Origin: Zygosaccharomyces rouxii
Lineage: Eukaryota > Ascomycota > Saccharomycetes > Saccharomycetales > Saccharomycetaceae
NCBI RefSeq assembly: GCF_000026365.1
Contig: NC_012990.1
Coordinates: forward strand, 310,001 to 374,000
Reading direction: 5' to 3'
Length of the DNA: 64,000 nucleotides
Shown: piece after piece, positions 21,501-31,546 of the stretch
Numbering within the stretch: position 1 is the stretch's first letter
How the letters are laid out: every line of letters starts with the position of its first letter
The notes under the pieces: model-generated
What the model was told of the DNA's origin: nothing
Seen by the model: the letters and a program-made list of their open reading frames with translations, nothing else
Database searches by the model: none
Translations under genes and position numbers: made by a program

Positions 21501-23138
21501 AGCAGAACCTGTAATAAAAGCTTGAATTACAGCTGCGGCAATGTTAATCACAGTATAAGCCTTATTACCATAAACGTTCTGGAATCCTCTAACGGTACAA
21601 AGTCTAATTTGTTCCGGAAATGAAACGGTGTAATAAGATTTATCTCTAGCATATTTGGATTTTTCGGCTTTCATGGTTTCGGCAAAGAACTGCTTAGTGG
21701 CTTCAGGGTCAACACTAGCTTTGTATTCTTGAATAGCTTTCTTTAGGTTGGCACATTCCTCAGAATTCAACCAATAATTTTCTAAGTCTTCTGCTGTACG
21801 TGGGACTTTATTTTCGTAACCTTCACGAACAACGTGGAAACCGTTTGGATCTGTCAATGAGGTTAAAAATTCCGCAGTTGCTTGTCTTGGTGGACACAAG
21901 TAGCCCATTTTCTCAAAGTATGCCTTTGCATCTCTAGCTGAACCATAATAAATTTGTCTACCACTGTGCAAAACTGTAACTTTATCAAAAGTTTCATAGA
22001 TGTTTTCACTCGCTTGATAGATGGTAACAAACGCTGTGGAATTTAACAAATTGGTCATGATACGGATTGCCATTGCATATTCTAACGCCGTTGACGCATC
22101 CAAACCTCTGGTAGCATTATCCCAGCAGTAAAAAGTACCTCTAGCCGCTAACGCTTCAGCAATGGAAACTCTTTTCCTTTCACCACCAGAAACACCACGA
22201 ACAAAATCGTTACCAACCTTAGTATCGTAGGTATGGGTTAAACCAAAGATCGTTGCGTATAGGTCACGGGTTTCACGGATGTACTCACTTCTAGAGACGT
22301 TATTGACTCTGATAGCCGGTGTTTTACATGCAATGGCAAAGTCCAATGTTTGCTTAACTGTAAGATAAGGAAAATGGACATCTAACTCACCATTGTAGAT
22401 AACGTCACTTCTGTAGTGCTTCATCATAGTATCTTGTGGAACACCATCGTACATAATATCACCTTCCACACCACCTGCAAATTGGTCAGTCACCCCTGCT
22501 GCTGTCTTTAAAAACGATGAGCATCCGGAACCTGGTCTACCTAGAACCAAAACCATTTCACCAGGTAGTGCAAACGCATTAACATTGCGAATAATTTTTC
22601 TCATACGTCTATGTCTTACACCTTTTAGAAATTTGAAGATGGTGTAAGGTAAAAGTGCAATATCAGCAAACGTCGAGCCTTCCAAAAATGAATTATCAAG
22701 CCCTGTTGCTGAAACATCTTCCATGGTAATACCAGTTTTCCTGAAGTCGATACCTTGTGAACTAGCATTCTTAACAAAGTGCCTTAGAATTTTTTCAGCA
22801 TCGAATCCATCTTCATCATCTACAGATGATAAATCAAACTTTCCATCTGCCGATTTCCGTTTTGAAAGTGTTCTTGCTAATGATTCAACTTTAGAAGCAA
22901 GTTCTGGTGTAAATGTAGAACCTTGACCATTACTTTTGTATTTCGCTAACATTTCATGTAATTCTACATCATCGTTAGCACCTCTCTCTATATCTCCCCG
23001 ACTGAAACCAGATGTATTTGCACCGGTGTTACCTTCTGTATGACCGACACCAACCAAGCTACCGCCATCGTAGGATATGGGCGAATTTGAATCAATAGGT
23101 GATGAGGAACCTGTCTCGAGAACGTTTCCTTTTTTCAT
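18582..23138 (-). CDS. SNQ2: Multidrug ABC transporter, PDR subfamily (Snq2)
   Basis: The 1518-aa full-size ABCG/PDR transporter, arranged (NBD-TMD)x2, is very close to S. cerevisiae Snq2 (1501 aa). NBD1 has the PDR-type degenerate Walker A GRPGSGCSS (about 200-208) and signature VSGGERKRVS. NBD2 has canonical GESGAGKTT (about 908-916) but degenerate signature NVEQRKKLS; this asymmetry is normal for the family. Snq2 exports 4-nitroquinoline-N-oxide, azoles and other xenobiotics across the plasma membrane. The codon before the ATG at 23138 is GTG, so 23138 is the start. It lies next to GAL1; in S. cerevisiae SNQ2 lies next to GAL3, the WGD sister of GAL1, so this adjacency is ancestral. A Pdr1/Pdr3 element is present upstream. 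Confidence 0.95.
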   Translation of the reverse strand: MKKGNVLETGSSSPIDSNSPISYDGGSLVGVGHTEGNTGANTSGFSRGDIERGANDDVELHEMLAKYKSNGQGSTFTPELASKVESLARTLSKRKSADGKFDLSSVDDEDGFDAEKILRHFVKNASSQGIDFRKTGITMEDVSATGLDNSFLEGSTFADIALLPYTIFKFLKGVRHRRMRKIIRNVNAFALPGEMVLVLGRPGSGCSSFLKTAAGVTDQFAGGVEGDIMYDGVPQDTMMKHYRSDVIYNGELDVHFPYLTVKQTLDFAIACKTPAIRVNNVSRSEYIRETRDLYATIFGLTHTYDTKVGNDFVRGVSGGERKRVSIAEALAARGTFYCWDNATRGLDASTALEYAMAIRIMTNLLNSTAFVTIYQASENIYETFDKVTVLHSGRQIYYGSARDAKAYFEKMGYLCPPRQATAEFLTSLTDPNGFHVVREGYENKVPRTAEDLENYWLNSEECANLKKAIQEYKASVDPEATKQFFAETMKAEKSKYARDKSYYTVSFPEQIRLCTVRGFQNVYGNKAYTVINIAAAVIQAFITGSAFYNSPASTAGAFSRGGVLYFALLYYSLMGLANISFDHRPILQKHKTYSLYHPAAEALGSTFSGAPFRMIGLTLFIIILYFLAGLNRTAASFFRVYWFLAMCSEAIYALFDLIASACDDISQANSIAGLVMFAISMYSTYMIQLPNMHPWFKWISYVLPIRYAFEGMLESEFHGRHMACGKGSLVPSGPGYENVPDSERVCAFIGSKKGRSWVLGDDYLNVQYQYIYWHLWRNIGIMFAFLIGYNVFKAIITEIKRPVKGGGDALIFKKGTRNATAKKNNRPDDLESMDQMNVQDVKDKYSSGSDITPNNDQEIEQSFKDFASKGIFIWKNICYVIPYKGGERTLLDNVTGYVAPGTMTALMGESGAGKTTLLNTLAKRVNVGVVTGDMLINGKPVDSSFERRTGYVQQQDIHIAEMTVRESLIFSARLRRPQSIPDAEKVADAETVMKLLDMEEYADALVGGLGAGLNVEQRKKLSIGVELVSKPDLLLFLDEPTSGLDSQSSWAIVQLLKRISRAGQSILCTIHQPSATLFEQFDRLLLLKKGGQTVYFGDIGENSSIVLDYFERNGARHCEEKENPAEYILEAIGAGATATVKDDWHEIWQKSDEYGATEQKASEWIEKLANQECTNEEIGSAPTKYATDYFYQFKYVWLRTNLMFWRDVPYIFSKCMLQVTAGLFIGWTFFNPGKSYVGLQDTMFAAFISVIVAAPSMNQIQARAISSRELFEVRESKSNMFHWSLLLITQYMAEIPYHILFSTFFFCASYFPLRVWFEASRSAVFFLNYCIMFQLYYVGLGLTILYMSPNLPSANVIMGLILSMMIQFCGVTQPVSLMPGFWTFMWKVSPFTYFIQNLVAIVLHKKPVVCKKKELNYFDPPQGKTCGEYMNGFMKQAQGYIANPDATSNCAYCQVSVGDDYMAQRGVYYGNLWRNFGFYWVYIVFNMFAMVGIYYIFSVRGVSIFNPFAVIKRIIKRK

Positions 23139-23373
23139 CACGTCTTAGTATCACAGCGTATCTTCAAATTGATGAAAGATGTGAGTGACAGACGGTCAAG
23201 TGCTGAAATGATAACGATAAACGGTTCATCGGGCATACCGTGGTCTGTCAACATGTGTATAAATACGCTTAGTTTTCTATGCAATGGCAAATAGATTTCG
23301 TAATGCTCGCTTGGGTAAAAAGAAAGCAGAGGACATATGTCCGTCCATTAGTAAGTCATATTTCCGCTTAGTA

Positions 23374-23381
23374 TCCGCGGA
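23374..23381. promoter_or_regulatory. Pleiotropic drug response element (PDRE) upstream of SNQ2
   Basis: TCCGCGGA, the perfect palindromic consensus for Pdr1/Pdr3, lies about 235 bp upstream of the SNQ2 ATG. In S. cerevisiae SNQ2 is a direct Pdr1/Pdr3 target, so drug-inducible control is likely conserved. Only one perfect copy was found; half-site-like TTCCGC and CAGCGGAG sequences are nearby. The rest of the 690-bp SNQ2/GAL1 interval holds no recognised gene. Confidence 0.75.
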
Positions 23382-23828
23382 TATTAACGGAGAATCATTT
23401 CGGAGAAATCCCAGCGGAGGAAAGAAAAAGACGAAGTGAGCACTGTTGATGTCACATACTCGTTGTGTTCGTATGTAACCGATGGATATTAGCGCGGGCA
23501 TCCTTCGTTAACGAATTTTTTGCACGGCGCTATCATCGGATATTGTTGTCATTGTTACCAATCTTGAGGCACATCATGCACTAATGGAATATTTTTGGTT
23601 GGTATTTGTTTTTCACTCGGCACCCTGATTAATAAGGGCGGCTACTGCATTATCACTATCACATAAGAATTATTAGTTTTCTTGAGGGAGAAGAATCCCC
23701 CTTGTTTTCATTTGACACCCTTACTAAGAGATGACTAAAAGGTGCAGCTACTACATTGCATTGTAGCATAGATATTATTAATTTTATAGAAAATAAGAGT
23801 AAAGAAAGGGCGCGGGGAAGATAAAGCG

Positions 23829-25340
23829 TTACATTTGGAGGTGTTCATACAAGGCGCTGCCAGCCACTGGTTTCGAAACGATAATAGCAGCCTCCAATTC
23901 TGAAGGAGGCATATGAGGAAACCTTTCGTTGTAATATTGCTTAATAAGTGCCCTCTTTATATCTGTTACAGATTGTTCGTCTGGGCAAAGACTTATTGTG
24001 CATCCACCCCAACCGGCACCTGTAAGTCTTGAACCCAAGGAACCGTTATTGAGAGCGATGCGACAGATTTGTTCGGTCCCTTCACATGAGCATCCGTAGT
24101 TATCACGGCATGAAGCCTGAGATGCATTCATAAGTGTGCCAAAATCTCGTAAAAACTGTTGTGTATCGGTACTTGTACCGTGTACGCTTGTCATTAGACG
24201 TAAACATTGCAAAACACGTAGAGCTTCTAAGTACACGTGCTTTGCCCTGAGATAAAGTTGTAGAAGGTGAAACCTAACGGGAAAAGAGGTCAGATACTCT
24301 CTTGTAAACTCTTCTGGTGTCATGTCAAGTGCCGCTGATGCTTCTGACATGGTATATCCCTTGCTCTTTGGTCCTAGAGTCTCTTCGACTAATCTCAATG
24401 CGTACTGCAGCTTTTGAATTTCTTTGTCGATCTTATCAGATTCATTGATTTCTACAGCCGTGCTCTCCGTGCCTTCACGGCGCTCGCACAGAGTGTAAAT
24501 CACTTGACGCAAGTTTCCCGGGGTTTTTTCCCCTGGTAAAGAAACTCCGTGTGTATGTGCTAAGACGCTAGCAGCAATAGTACATTCAACAACACGTAAA
24601 TTGTAGTTGGTAGGTGCCGTTTCGAATTTATTCGAAACTACTAAGGTATTTGCAATGATAAACCTAACGGATGCAGGTAATGGGAAAGGTGTTGCCTTTA
24701 ATACAGGTTTAAATTCGACGTATAGGGCGTGATCCTTTTCTCCACAGACACTTGCACATTGATCCATACCACCATTGTTGACACCCAAGTAGTGTTCTGC
24801 ATCAGCGGTAATTCGCGTGAGATCTTGCTTAGAAATTTCACACTGCGAACCCTTGACGGCCCTTATCGTAGCCAACGCGGTTGCGCAGATAAAAGCGGCA
24901 GATGATGAAAGGCCACCACCAGTAGGCACACTTCCCTGACAGAAAACTTGCATCCCAACATCTCTCATCGGCTGGCCAGTTTCCTGGCAGAAATTTTGTG
25001 CAACTAACAAACCGCATTTAAAATAGTTTGACCAATCTGAAAGTGCAGGGTCTATACCTATTGACTCTTCTAGTGGTATATCGAAACAGCGTGGTGCAAA
25101 TTTAGGATCTGCGTTCGCCAATGTTATCGAAGTCGATCCGCGTACTACACGAACTGCTAAAAGCATCTCAACATCAATAGCCATTGGTAGAACGGAAAAA
25201 TTACAGTAATCGATGTGTTCACCAATAATGTTGACTCTGCCAGGTGAACGTGAAACGAAATCAGCATCTTCGCCAAAAGTCTCAAAGAAACGACGAGTTA
25301 TTTCATTGCATCTGTCTAAGGAATATGTGGGCACACTCAT
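23829..25340 (-). CDS. GAL1: Galactokinase, probably bifunctional (Gal1/Gal3 type)
   Basis: The 503-aa GHMP kinase has the galactokinase signature GRVNIIGEHIDY (34-45). The ATP-binding motif GGGLSSSAA (141-149) is intact; S. cerevisiae Gal3 lacks the Ser-Ala pair here and is catalytically inactive. The C-terminal GAGWGGC motif is conserved. The enzyme phosphorylates galactose to galactose-1-phosphate, the first Leloir step. I chose ATG at 25340 (MSVPTYS), which gives the length I recall for the Kluyveromyces lactis enzyme. The upstream in-frame ATG at 25379 would add a hydrophobic, Cys/Phe-rich leader unlike the family. In species without GAL3, Gal1 also relieves Gal80 repression; with no GAL3 in view, that dual role is inferred. 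Confidence 0.97.
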   Translation of the reverse strand: MSVPTYSLDRCNEITRRFFETFGEDADFVSRSPGRVNIIGEHIDYCNFSVLPMAIDVEMLLAVRVVRGSTSITLANADPKFAPRCFDIPLEESIGIDPALSDWSNYFKCGLLVAQNFCQETGQPMRDVGMQVFCQGSVPTGGGLSSSAAFICATALATIRAVKGSQCEISKQDLTRITADAEHYLGVNNGGMDQCASVCGEKDHALYVEFKPVLKATPFPLPASVRFIIANTLVVSNKFETAPTNYNLRVVECTIAASVLAHTHGVSLPGEKTPGNLRQVIYTLCERREGTESTAVEINESDKIDKEIQKLQYALRLVEETLGPKSKGYTMSEASAALDMTPEEFTREYLTSFPVRFHLLQLYLRAKHVYLEALRVLQCLRLMTSVHGTSTDTQQFLRDFGTLMNASQASCRDNYGCSCEGTEQICRIALNNGSLGSRLTGAGWGGCTISLCPDEQSVTDIKRALIKQYYNERFPHMPPSELEAAIIVSKPVAGSALYEHLQM

Positions 25341-25766
25341 TGCCAATGGTATACTGGTTAAATTGTTACAGAGATACATTATAATATAACAAAAGAAAAA
25401 ACAAAAAAATAGACCAAAATAAAACAACAGCAGCAGGTAGCAGAAATATTACGAATTAACTTTCGTCTTTATATGCCTTTTTTTCCTCCTTCTTTAGGAG
25501 CAAATTTAACTTACGCAATGACCTTATGATAACGATACCGTACTGTCCTAGAACTAGAACTAGAACCGGAACCGATGATGATCAATATCGCTGTTTGGTA
25601 ATACCACGTCTCGCAGTTTGTATTCCTCCGTTCTTCTCCTTTTAGTTCTTGCCCGGTTTCGAACGTCAACCCGATGTTTGACGAATTGTGTCAAGGAAGA
25701 ATGATCTCAATCAGCTTGAATGCAGGCATAATAATGACTATGGTGGTAAGGCGCATGAAGAAAAAT

Positions 25767-25772
25767 GCGGGG
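25767..25772 (+). promoter_or_regulatory. Mig1-type glucose repression site
   Basis: GCGGGG preceded by the A/T-rich box AAAAAT (25761-25766) fits the Mig1 consensus (AT box followed by SYGGGG). It lies between the Gal4 sites and GAL1, the same relative order as the Mig1 sites in the S. cerevisiae GAL1 promoter. Glucose repression of GAL1 is inferred. Confidence 0.6.
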
Positions 25773-25797
25773 GTAGATGGAGAAAAAAGGTTCTTTT

Positions 25798-25833
25798 CGG
25801 GCGAGTGTGTTCCGGACGGACAAGTGTATTCCG
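25798..25833. promoter_or_regulatory. Two tandem Gal4 binding sites in the GAL1-GAL10 promoter
   Basis: Two perfect CGG-N11-CCG sites lie at 25798-25814 and 25817-25833, separated by 2 bp. They are 132-167 bp upstream of the GAL10 ATG and about 460-490 bp from the GAL1 ATG. Both carry the internal GTGTxTT pattern, suggesting a duplicated site. S. cerevisiae has four sites here. No further CGG-N11-CCG match was found in the 625-bp interval; short open frames within it look fortuitous. Confidence 0.85.
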
Positions 25834-25919
25834 AGCCGCCATTGTGATTTTTATGAGGACAGAAAAGAATAAGGAAACTGAGAATATAAATAAGTACGAA
25901 ATGCAATTGGATAAAGTGA

Positions 25920-27977
<2,058 letters not shown>

Positions 27978-28087
27978 TAGTGTTTTTTGTTTATCGAAAA
28001 AAAGAAAGTGTTACATTATTTTTTATGACGTATTGTGAAAGAAAGTCCCTCTTCATGTATCAGCCGTGCCTCATGAGGCTGGTAAGT

Positions 28088-28169
28088 GTGGGGGAACACG
28101 AGAGGACCATCACGCTCCTTTCGGCCTACGGTGCTCCGTCGTCCGGGCGGCACGGGTCATTGTGATCCG
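28088..28169. promoter_or_regulatory. GAL7 promoter: three Gal4 sites, two overlapping
   Basis: CGG-N11-CCG matches occur at 28122-28138, 28129-28145 (overlapping the first by 10 bp) and 28153-28169, about 134-181 bp before the GAL7 ATG. GTGGGG at 28088-28093 is a weaker Mig1-like core without a good AT box. Overlapping sites cannot both be filled, so at most two dimers should bind at once. Surrounding DNA is unusually GC-rich for this genome. A TATA-like CATATAAA follows near 28214. Confidence 0.8.
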
Positions 28170-28302
28170 CAACTTAGAACAGTTATTACGGAACAAGCCA
28201 AATTACGGGCACTACATATAAAGTATTCCTAAAATGCAATTATGATAATTAGAACTACTCAATTGTTTGACGTTTTTCTTCGCGAATCGAAGCATTCCAA
28301 CG

Positions 28303-29406
28303 ATGACCGCTGCTTTTATTCTTGAAGATCATTCTCACAGGAGATACAATCCTTTGAAAGGTACCTGGGTCCTGGTATCACCTCATAGAGCAAAGAGACC
28401 TTGGCTAGGACAAAAAGAAGTTGCTTCTAAACCGGATAATCCACCTTATGACCCTGAATGTTATCTATGTCCTGGTAATTCTAGGGCTACTGGCGCCACC
28501 AATCCCCAGTACGATTCGACATTTATCTTTGTCAATGATTTTTCTGCAGTTAAATTAGATCAACCTCATGATATTGGGGAGAGAGCAGGTGAAGAAAGTT
28601 TGAAGCAAAGACTTTTCAAGACTGAATCCGTAAGAGGCGTTTGCTTCGTAATTTGCTTCAGCCCTCAACATAATTTGACAATTCCACAGATGCCATTGAA
28701 TGAAGTGGTTAAAATTGTAGAAGCATGGAACGAATTATACCAAACTGTTTCATTTGAAGCGGCTCAACAAGGAAAACCCTTTAAATATTTACAGATATTT
28801 GAAAATAAGGGAACAGCTATGGGCTGTTCCAATTTGCATCCTCATGGACAAGCATGGTGTTTAGAATCAGTGCCTACCGAAGTATTAGAAGAATTAAAAT
28901 CCATAAAGAATTACAGAGAGGAGAATCACTCGCACCTTTTGGGGGATTGTGTAGAATTGGAATTGGAAGAGAAGGCGAGAATAGTACTAGAAAACGATTC
29001 ATTCATCGTAATTGTCCCATACTGGGCTGTGTGGCCATTTGAAACTATGGTTGTGTCTAAGAGTAAGGTGGCTTCCATAGATAAATTTAATGAAATGCAA
29101 AGAAGGGACCTTTCATCTATTTTACTTGAGTTAACAAAGAAATACGATAACCTTTTTCAAACAAGCTTTCCATACTCAATGGGGATTCATCAAGCACCTT
29201 TAAACGCTCAGGGTGATGATCTGGAAAATAGTTGGTTTCATATGCATTTCTATCCGCCTTTGTTAAGGTCTGCCACGGTGAGGAAATTTTTAGTTGGGTT
29301 TGAATTATTGGGAGAACCTCAAAGAGATTTAACTGCTGAACAAGCGGCTCAAAGATTAAGGGATGTGGATGGTACAGTACATTATTTAGAAAGAAACGAT
29401 GTTTAA
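28303..29406 (+). CDS. GAL7: Galactose-1-phosphate uridylyltransferase
   Basis: The 367-aa HIT-superfamily enzyme has the nucleotidyl-acceptor motif NLHPHGQAW with HPH at 179-181 (the first His of the pair is the neighbour, the second the uridylylated residue in the family). Zinc-site cysteines are in CYLCPGN (Cys53, Cys56). It transfers UMP from UDP-glucose to galactose-1-phosphate. The frame extends upstream to a TTG near 28267, but ATG at 28303 (MTAAF) matches the S. cerevisiae start (MTAE) and total length (366 aa). It lies downstream of GAL10 in the same direction, preserving the S. cerevisiae order of the cluster. Confidence 0.97.
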   Translation: MTAAFILEDHSHRRYNPLKGTWVLVSPHRAKRPWLGQKEVASKPDNPPYDPECYLCPGNSRATGATNPQYDSTFIFVNDFSAVKLDQPHDIGERAGEESLKQRLFKTESVRGVCFVICFSPQHNLTIPQMPLNEVVKIVEAWNELYQTVSFEAAQQGKPFKYLQIFENKGTAMGCSNLHPHGQAWCLESVPTEVLEELKSIKNYREENHSHLLGDCVELELEEKARIVLENDSFIVIVPYWAVWPFETMVVSKSKVASIDKFNEMQRRDLSSILLELTKKYDNLFQTSFPYSMGIHQAPLNAQGDDLENSWFHMHFYPPLLRSATVRKFLVGFELLGEPQRDLTAEQAAQRLRDVDGTVHYLERNDV

Positions 29407-29570
29407 ATTATTCTAGAAGTATCGATCTACGAAAAGTGAACTTTTGCATAATATGAGAGGCTTAGTATCCAAAATTTGTGTTTTGAATTATACATCAGCA
29501 AGTTACGGGGAGAGTATATCAAAGAAATTTTTGCGTATAAATAATATAAATTTAGAAAACCATTAATTGA

Positions 29571-29723
29571 ATGGGTACAAATTTAAAGTTAGTGGCAACC
29601 GCAGCTCTTTTCATTGGTACAGGCACAATCTATACCACAGCTCTGACATTGGGGTTTACTAGAGCACGAACATTTTTCAGAGCTGGCGCACTTATTACAG
29701 CAACTGCTACTGCCCTGACATGA
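29571..29723 (+). CDS. Possible 50-aa single-pass membrane peptide
   Basis: An ATG-initiated 50-codon frame encodes an Ala/Thr/Leu/Gly-rich peptide: a short polar start (MGTNLKL), a hydrophobic stretch (about 6-30), a basic middle (TRARTFFRAG, about 31-40) and a second Ala/Thr-rich apolar end. It lies 164 bp after GAL7 in an otherwise gene-poor region. An AT-rich leader with ATATAAAT about 25 bp upstream precedes the ATG. I do not recognise a homologue. It could be a genuine small mitochondrial or ER peptide or a chance frame; the composition (few rare residues, clear amphipathic layout) favours coding only mildly. Confidence 0.4.
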   Translation: MGTNLKLVATAALFIGTGTIYTTALTLGFTRARTFFRAGALITATATALT

Positions 29724-31109
29724 ATTCTTGCACGAGACACAGGCTTGGTTCATAATTTCTCTTAACATTTTCTATTTGATTTGTTGTTTGGTTCTGGTTA
29801 CTTATTAGTCAATTGAGTCCCCAGATCCTTTGCTTTCTATCAATTGATCTCTTTTATATGCCTTGAGATTTAAACGCTGACATATGTAACTTTTCTTTTT
29901 CTTTAGAAGTGCGAATATTTAGCTGACAGCGCATCATATCGTACGAGCTGTGTTTCCAGTTAATTCCAGTCCTCTCATTATTCAATTAGAATAAACTATA
30001 GGATGGTTGGTTGTAGTATTGCTTACTTAACTAAATGGCCTATAAATCAGCGATTGTTTCTCAGCCAAGGCGCAAGACAGACATTTAGCACTATTCGTAA
30101 TAGTGTGACCAAATTTCACGTGACATATTTTTTAAATAAGTTATACGCTACTTCTTTAATAGAACCATTTCTCATGTACGTATGGTTTGTTTCGCATCCG
30201 TTTCTCACTTGACGAAAACTTTATGGTTTATTTTCCTTATAACACACCGGAGTCAAAAGAAAGATAAAAACAAAAAATAGATAAAAAATCAGCCGTTCAT
30301 TAAGCGGCTGACGTTGAGATAGATTTTCTTTAAATATACGCTAGTTTGTCATTACTCCAAGGCCACTTAAAGTAACGGTAGCCATGAATTAGAGGGATAT
30401 TCTTGTTTGTTATGTCAGAATTATTCTGGTGAAGATATATGTGTGAATTGTAAGCTATTTTTTGATATTGTAAATGTTATCGTTTGAGAACCCCTTCAAA
30501 TTAAATTATAAGTTCGTTTAGTTGCTAACTCAGTTTAACGTTCTTTTAATAACTGTGTGGAGAGTATTTTTCAGTAGAGAATTGAGTTATCAACTACTCC
30601 ACATTTTCTATGAGATATCACTGATCCCTGGAAGAATACTCTGACGTTTAACAATACATGGTGCTTTTTTTGAGCATATATTCTTGAAACGGGACATAAG
30701 ATATGGATAGTGGATAGGCTAAGAGCACTTCAAAAATTATGGAGTGTTACATAACAGCATCCTATATACCGTTAAGAAGCAAAACAATTGCTTGGTTTAC
30801 GACTAGATACTTAACCAAAGAGTTTCTATTTAGAGTCATCCATCTTATCTCTTTAATATTTCTAATTTTTAATCTGGGAATAGAATTCCTTTGAATGGGT
30901 TTCAAATTGGTCCGGTAACAGTTCTAGTACCTAGTCTTATCTGCAGTGGTCGTTAATGGCTGTAATGTAGAGTAAACTAATCGGTAAAGCTCCGGTTATT
31001 AAATATACATATCTCATTGACGAAGTCGAAGCTGTCATATCATGTGGTAATCTGTATTTGTTTGGAGGTACTTCTAGAACCTTAAATCTTCTGGAAATAT
31101 AATTACTTT
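29724..31109. other. Gene-poor interval between GAL7 and the tRNA gene
   Basis: No confident gene. A 69-codon frame at 30003-30212 has unconvincing composition. TCAGCCG/CGGCTGA forms a 7-bp hairpin stem at about 30289-30313, and TGTGGAG/CTCCACA forms another at 30556-30603. I looked for LTR ends flanking the tRNA and for box C/D pairs and saw none that held up. By comparison with S. cerevisiae, this interval spans a rearrangement junction (see findings). Confidence 0.5.
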
Positions 31110-31191
31110 GACAATTTGGCCGAGTGGTTAAGGCGAAAGATTAGAAATCTTTTGGGCTCTGCCCGCGCAGGTTCGAATCCTGCAGTTGTCG
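31110..31191 (+). tRNA. tRNA-Ser(AGA)
   Basis: This 82-nt type II tRNA is almost identical to S. cerevisiae tRNA-Ser(AGA). The acceptor stem GACAATT pairs with AGTTGTC, then discriminator G. The A box (TGGCCGAGTGG) and B box (GGTTCGAATCC) are intact, and the long variable arm (TGGGCTCTGCCCGC) is typical of serine tRNAs. The anticodon AGA at 31143-31145 is flanked by T33 and A37. There is no intron. A T-run of about 11 residues starting at 31192 is the Pol III terminator. Wobble I34 would read UCU/UCC. Confidence 0.98.
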
Positions 31192-31440
31192 TTTTTTTTT
31201 TTCTTGAATTTGTTGTACAACTCGATAGATGTGATTCCATAATAGAATATTTGCAAGCTTGTCCCGATGTCATGGCAAATTTTCAAAAACTTTATTTCAG
31301 TGAGAGCGGGTAGAAAGAGCTTAGTTCTCAAAAGTTCTTTCTTTCTGGTTAATCTTGCTGTCCTCCATTCGAACCCCCTGGGATGCTTTTTTTTCTTTTC
31401 ATTTCGATTATCGTCACAATGTACGTAGTTCAACTCTTGA

Positions 31441-31449
31441 GGTGGCAAA
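31441..31449 (+). promoter_or_regulatory. Proteasome-associated control element (PACE) upstream of RPT2
   Basis: GGTGGCAAA, the exact Rpn4 binding consensus, lies 98 bp before the RPT2 ATG. Rpn4 coordinately induces proteasome genes in Saccharomycetaceae. The 355 bp between the tRNA and RPT2 hold no other recognised element apart from T-rich tracts. Confidence 0.85.
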
Positions 31450-31546
31450 AGAATAAAGGTCGACCTTAACTAAGGACTAGTACTAGTACTTTTCACCAAT
31501 ACTACACTCCAACGGTAAAATTGTAGAATAAATCCAGAGTATCAAT

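Noticed and set aside
30003..30212. 69-codon open frame after GAL7
   Set aside because: No recognisable domain, mixed composition, no conserved neighbour logic; most likely chance.
30289..30313. GC-rich hairpin as part of an H/ACA snoRNA
   Set aside because: A single 7-bp stem without recognisable H or ACA boxes at the right spacing.
30540..31109. Solo LTR next to the tRNA gene
   Set aside because: No TG...CA ends with flanking target duplication could be found; only small hairpins.
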